Below are positions 28,488-31,221 of a DNA stretch of 31,221 nt, piece after piece. Source of the DNA: Sphaeroforma arctica JP610. Its lineage: Eukaryota > Opisthokonta > Ichthyosporea > Ichthyophonida. Under the pieces are notes generated by a model. It saw only the letters and a list, made by a program, of their open reading frames with translations. It was not told where the DNA came from and did no database searches. Numbering within the stretch: position 1 is the stretch's first letter; every line of letters starts with the position of its first letter. Both the position numbers and the translations under genes were made by a program. The stretch lies in NCBI RefSeq assembly GCF_001186125.1, contig NW_014040478.1, forward strand, positions 89,180 through 120,400, in the 5' to 3' direction.

Positions 28488-30637
28488 TTACCTATCGATT
28501 ATATTATCAAGCAATAGTGCCTCCGACGCAAAGTCCCACTTGTCTGCCTTCTTCTTGTAATCGTTCGAATTGAAGAGTATGCACTGAATGCTCCTGTTCC
28601 CGCGAAGGGCTGGGTCGCACACTTCGCGTACCGTATCATCACAGAATAACACGGTAGAGCCTTCGGGAAGCTGTAAGAGAACAAAAGGAAACAAATTGAG
28701 AATCTGCGAGGAAAACCAGAGGAGCAATATACCGGTATCGTAACACTAAAGACGCCTACATGAATTTATTCATTTAGAGTATCGAATGGGGCGATAAAAA
28801 TAGAGGTACATAGCCCAAGCCCAATCGCAGAAACAAATCCAACGAAGTCGAAAATATTTACTCCCTGGATAGATTTCAAGATTTTAATCCAACGACAAGT
28901 AAAAGGTTCTTTAGAATTCTACCTGTGATATTTTCTTCTGAATGACATCAGCTTTTGTCAACTTCTCCTTATTTTGGCCTAAGCACACCACATTCTCCCC
29001 GGAGAATCCGAAGACAGCAAGAAAGGCCTGTATAGGATTATCGATATATGCAACGTTCAATTTGTTTTAAGAAAACTGCGCTTGTGAAAACCTTTCGATG
29101 GAAATTTGAGAATCATAGTGGCCTGTAAAGTATGTGGTACTGACATACCCGGATGTGTTCGATATGTTTGATATTCTGCTTTGTCACTACCCAAACACTT
29201 GAATGTGTCAGAAGAATCTTCCCCAAGTATTTGTCAATCCCATGTTTGTTCTCGTTAGGTATCTGCCCTCCTCTCGAGCTAGCTAGTGTCTGGTCGAAAT
29301 CTAGGAATACCATAGACGGCTAGTGCCAGAAATTTGGAGTAAGTTTAAAAGTGATTTCGCGCTGCATATCAATTTTTTTTAAAGTTCAATTGCACGCGAG
29401 CTCAAAGTCAGAGGCGAACCATGGTGTCACTTCATAATCACCGCGTAGTGGGTTGACTAGTACTGTCTACTTTGACTAGTAAAGTCTGTACTCTAGGGTC
29501 ACAAACACAGACATCAATAATAGCTACAAAATATTCTGGCAGTTCCAATTTATAGGGGAGCATTATTTACCTTCATTTCTTTGACAAAATACTCTACATC
29601 TGATCCATTTCCTCGAATGATTTGACACTCCGGGCACGACTCTCTCTCACAGGAGAAACATCGCCGGGTGTGTGGGCAAATGGTGCGCGGATTGTTCTTC
29701 TCGAAGGGGCACCTTCCTTCCGACCGAAAATCATCCTGGCACTTCCAACATACCTTGGAATGAATCCATGCCTGATTTCGAGCCAAAACCAAGTATATAA
29801 TGTATATTGAGTAATGACCTCATGGACGGAGGTCGATGTAGCGATTTAACCGTAGTCAGAACTTATCGCATTCTTTCAGTATTCTACAAATTAAATAAAA
29901 CTACACGAGAGACCGCGTATTATTTACCTTGCCAAAGAACCCCTTACAGACACGGCAATCATGGCGCTTGCCCTCTACAGTACAACTTGTGGGAGGCCAG
30001 CCTTCCTCTTTGATGGTATCTCTCATGCGCTGATTGTGAGTATCCACAACCTGCTGGAAGTGCACCATCATCTCGTTCGTGTGGAAATGCTCAGGTATAT
30101 GCCACACACACTCATCCCCGGCGACAAACATGCGCTTGTGAGTTTTAGTGGGGTATCTGATGAAGAATTAGGTAATAATTGGGTCCAGATTTTGGGTTCG
30201 AAATTGATTTACGCAGTGCTTAAAAAAAAAGTTAAGCACCATCTCGAAATGAATAAGACCTTACCTGGAGACACATCTGAAAAGAATATCACAAAAAGAT
30301 TTGCATTTAATATTTTCCGTAAGTATGAAATGCGGTGGTTCAGGTATATGCCAGTACAGAGAGAATAGTCTTCCAGTACTGCACATAGTAGAGCGAGAGG
30401 GTACACAGTACATATATTGCAACAGTTGTCACCTCACCTTGGTATAGTGCAGATCTTCTTTGTGAATTTTCGGACGTCTTTCAGGATATGTATGCAGCCT
30501 CTGAGCACACACAACTGTTGATGCAGATAGATGGACTTCTTTACTTCGGCATCAGTGCCCGATCCTCTTTCTTTGTGATACAGCGCCAGAATTTGTCGAA
30601 GCTCCACCTCCAGATTCTCGCCGCGAATTTGCATATG
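28488..30637 (-). CDS. Uncharacterised Cys-rich protein with C-terminal HAD-like phosphatase domain
   Basis: Exons on the minus strand: 30637-30438, 30156-29928, 29771-29571, 29319-29149, 29027-28923, 28670-28488. All phases close, giving 362 residues from the first exon seen; earlier exons probably lie upstream. Order: a helical segment (NLEVELRQILALYHKERG); a His/Trp stretch (ECVWHIPEHFHTNEMM); a zinc-binding-like array of CRVC, VCWKCQ, a single Cys, ICPHTRRCFSCE and CPEC; then a HAD fold. The HAD motifs are all visible: VFLDFDQTLASSRGG (nucleophile Asp and acid Asp), VWVVTKQ (Thr), LTKADVIQKK (Lys) and VLFCDDTVREV (paired Asp). So an active phosphohydrolase is likely, but the substrate is unknown. 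It converges on the UNC93 gene. The partner or target of the zinc module cannot be told from sequence. Confidence 0.8.
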
Positions 30638-31020
30638 CTGTATGACCTATGTATAACAAACATGTTTCACCGTTGAGTATTCGATGATAGTTCCCCCCGA
30701 AATGAACTTTCTTTTCTACCACATACAGACGATGCGTAAGGGGTAACTTCTGACCTAAAGGCTCAGCAAGTTCAAAAAATGGGCTGTAAGCAGTAGTCAC
30801 GAGATCTGGTCGGATATGGCTCCCTTGTTTCCAGAGATCGAAAGTATAAACTTGCGCACGGTAGAATATTCGCTTCGTGGTTCAGTTCCTGATTATGGAC
30901 GGATGACTACAACCATACACCTGATACTACTTCATCTATGAATAAAAACTGATTGTATGGTAATTTAAAGTGAAGTACCTTGAGCAAGTGGATTGTTCTG
31001 GCCTCGTCCCGATGAAGCTA
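30638..31020 (-). CDS. Possible upstream exons of the HAD-domain gene
   Basis: On the minus strand a frame after the acceptor CTTACAG at about 30792 reads PFFELAEPLGQKLPLTHRLY. A GTGGTA donor then lies 86 bases before the firm exon at 30637 and would keep that exon in phase. Farther up, a short segment at about 31018-30979 lies between CTGTAG and GGTACTT and is open in two frames. Both read like protein, but their boundaries and phases are not settled. The gene's first exon may lie beyond the window. Confidence 0.35.
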
Positions 31021-31121
31021 TGATCTACAGAGCGGCGTATACTGTAGTGCATTAGGCGAATACAATCAACATGTTCATGCTACTTTACCTGATAGCTTTC
31101 GATGCCTTATTCATAAAAAGG

Positions 31122-31166
<45 letters not shown>

Positions 31167-31200
31167 ANTGTATAGTATATATTATATATATATACTACTT
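31122..31200. repeat. (TA)n microsatellite with an undetermined base
   Basis: About 20 TA units end near 31163. An N follows at 31168, and further TATATA-rich sequence runs to the window end. This is a likely assembly trouble spot. Confidence 0.95.
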
Positions 31201-31221
31201 ATTAGTATATAGTATATGTTA

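Noticed and set aside
1-31221. CRISPR array, rRNA or tRNA genes
   Set aside because: No regularly spaced identical repeats and no rRNA or tRNA signatures were seen. The window is eukaryotic.

Overview
This is nuclear DNA from an intron-rich eukaryote with roughly 40-45 % GC. Protein-coding genes are cut into many short exons with GT-AG introns, mostly 100-300 bases long. MCM10 keeps both of its zinc domains, including the C-terminal one typical of animals and many protists but absent from budding yeast. There is a plant/bacterial-type bestrophin and a fungal-like UNC93 transporter. DIRS, Harbinger and LINE fossils are mixed together. A unicellular relative of animals, such as an ichthyosporean of the Sphaeroforma kind, is my best guess; this is inference and low confidence.

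Layout. Positions 1 to about 10.75 kb are a graveyard of mobile elements with almost no host genes, apart from a probable last exon of a minus-strand gene at 69-187. It holds a LINE endonuclease piece (1905-2195, +), a broken DIRS-type tyrosine-recombinase retrotransposon on the minus strand (about 7430 down to 2620), a LINE reverse-transcriptase piece (about 4570-5928, +) lying between the DIRS RT and RNase H, a run of hairpins upstream of a TATA box (7452-7980), a truncated Harbinger/PIF DNA transposon (about 8048-10125), and a gag-like fossil (10388-10740, minus).

From 11.4 kb on, four host genes are packed closely. They are MCM10 (11389-17487, +, 18 exons whose phases all close to an 868-residue protein), a UPF0187/bestrophin-like channel gene (about 20722-18078, -), an UNC93-like MFS transporter (22072-28156, +, 14 exons, 544 residues), and a Cys-rich plus HAD-domain protein (28488 to past 30637, -). 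MCM10 and bestrophin converge, as do UNC93 and the HAD gene. Bestrophin and UNC93 diverge from a 1.35 kb intergenic region carrying two copies of a palindromic CACGTACGTG element.

The exon models were built by hand from splice consensus, open frames and family resemblance. MCM10, UNC93 and the HAD gene are internally consistent. The bestrophin-like gene shows three irregularities and may be decaying or affected by sequence errors. Several introns, especially in UNC93, contain low-copy tandem repeats of 30-120 bases. I found no tRNA, rRNA or CRISPR.
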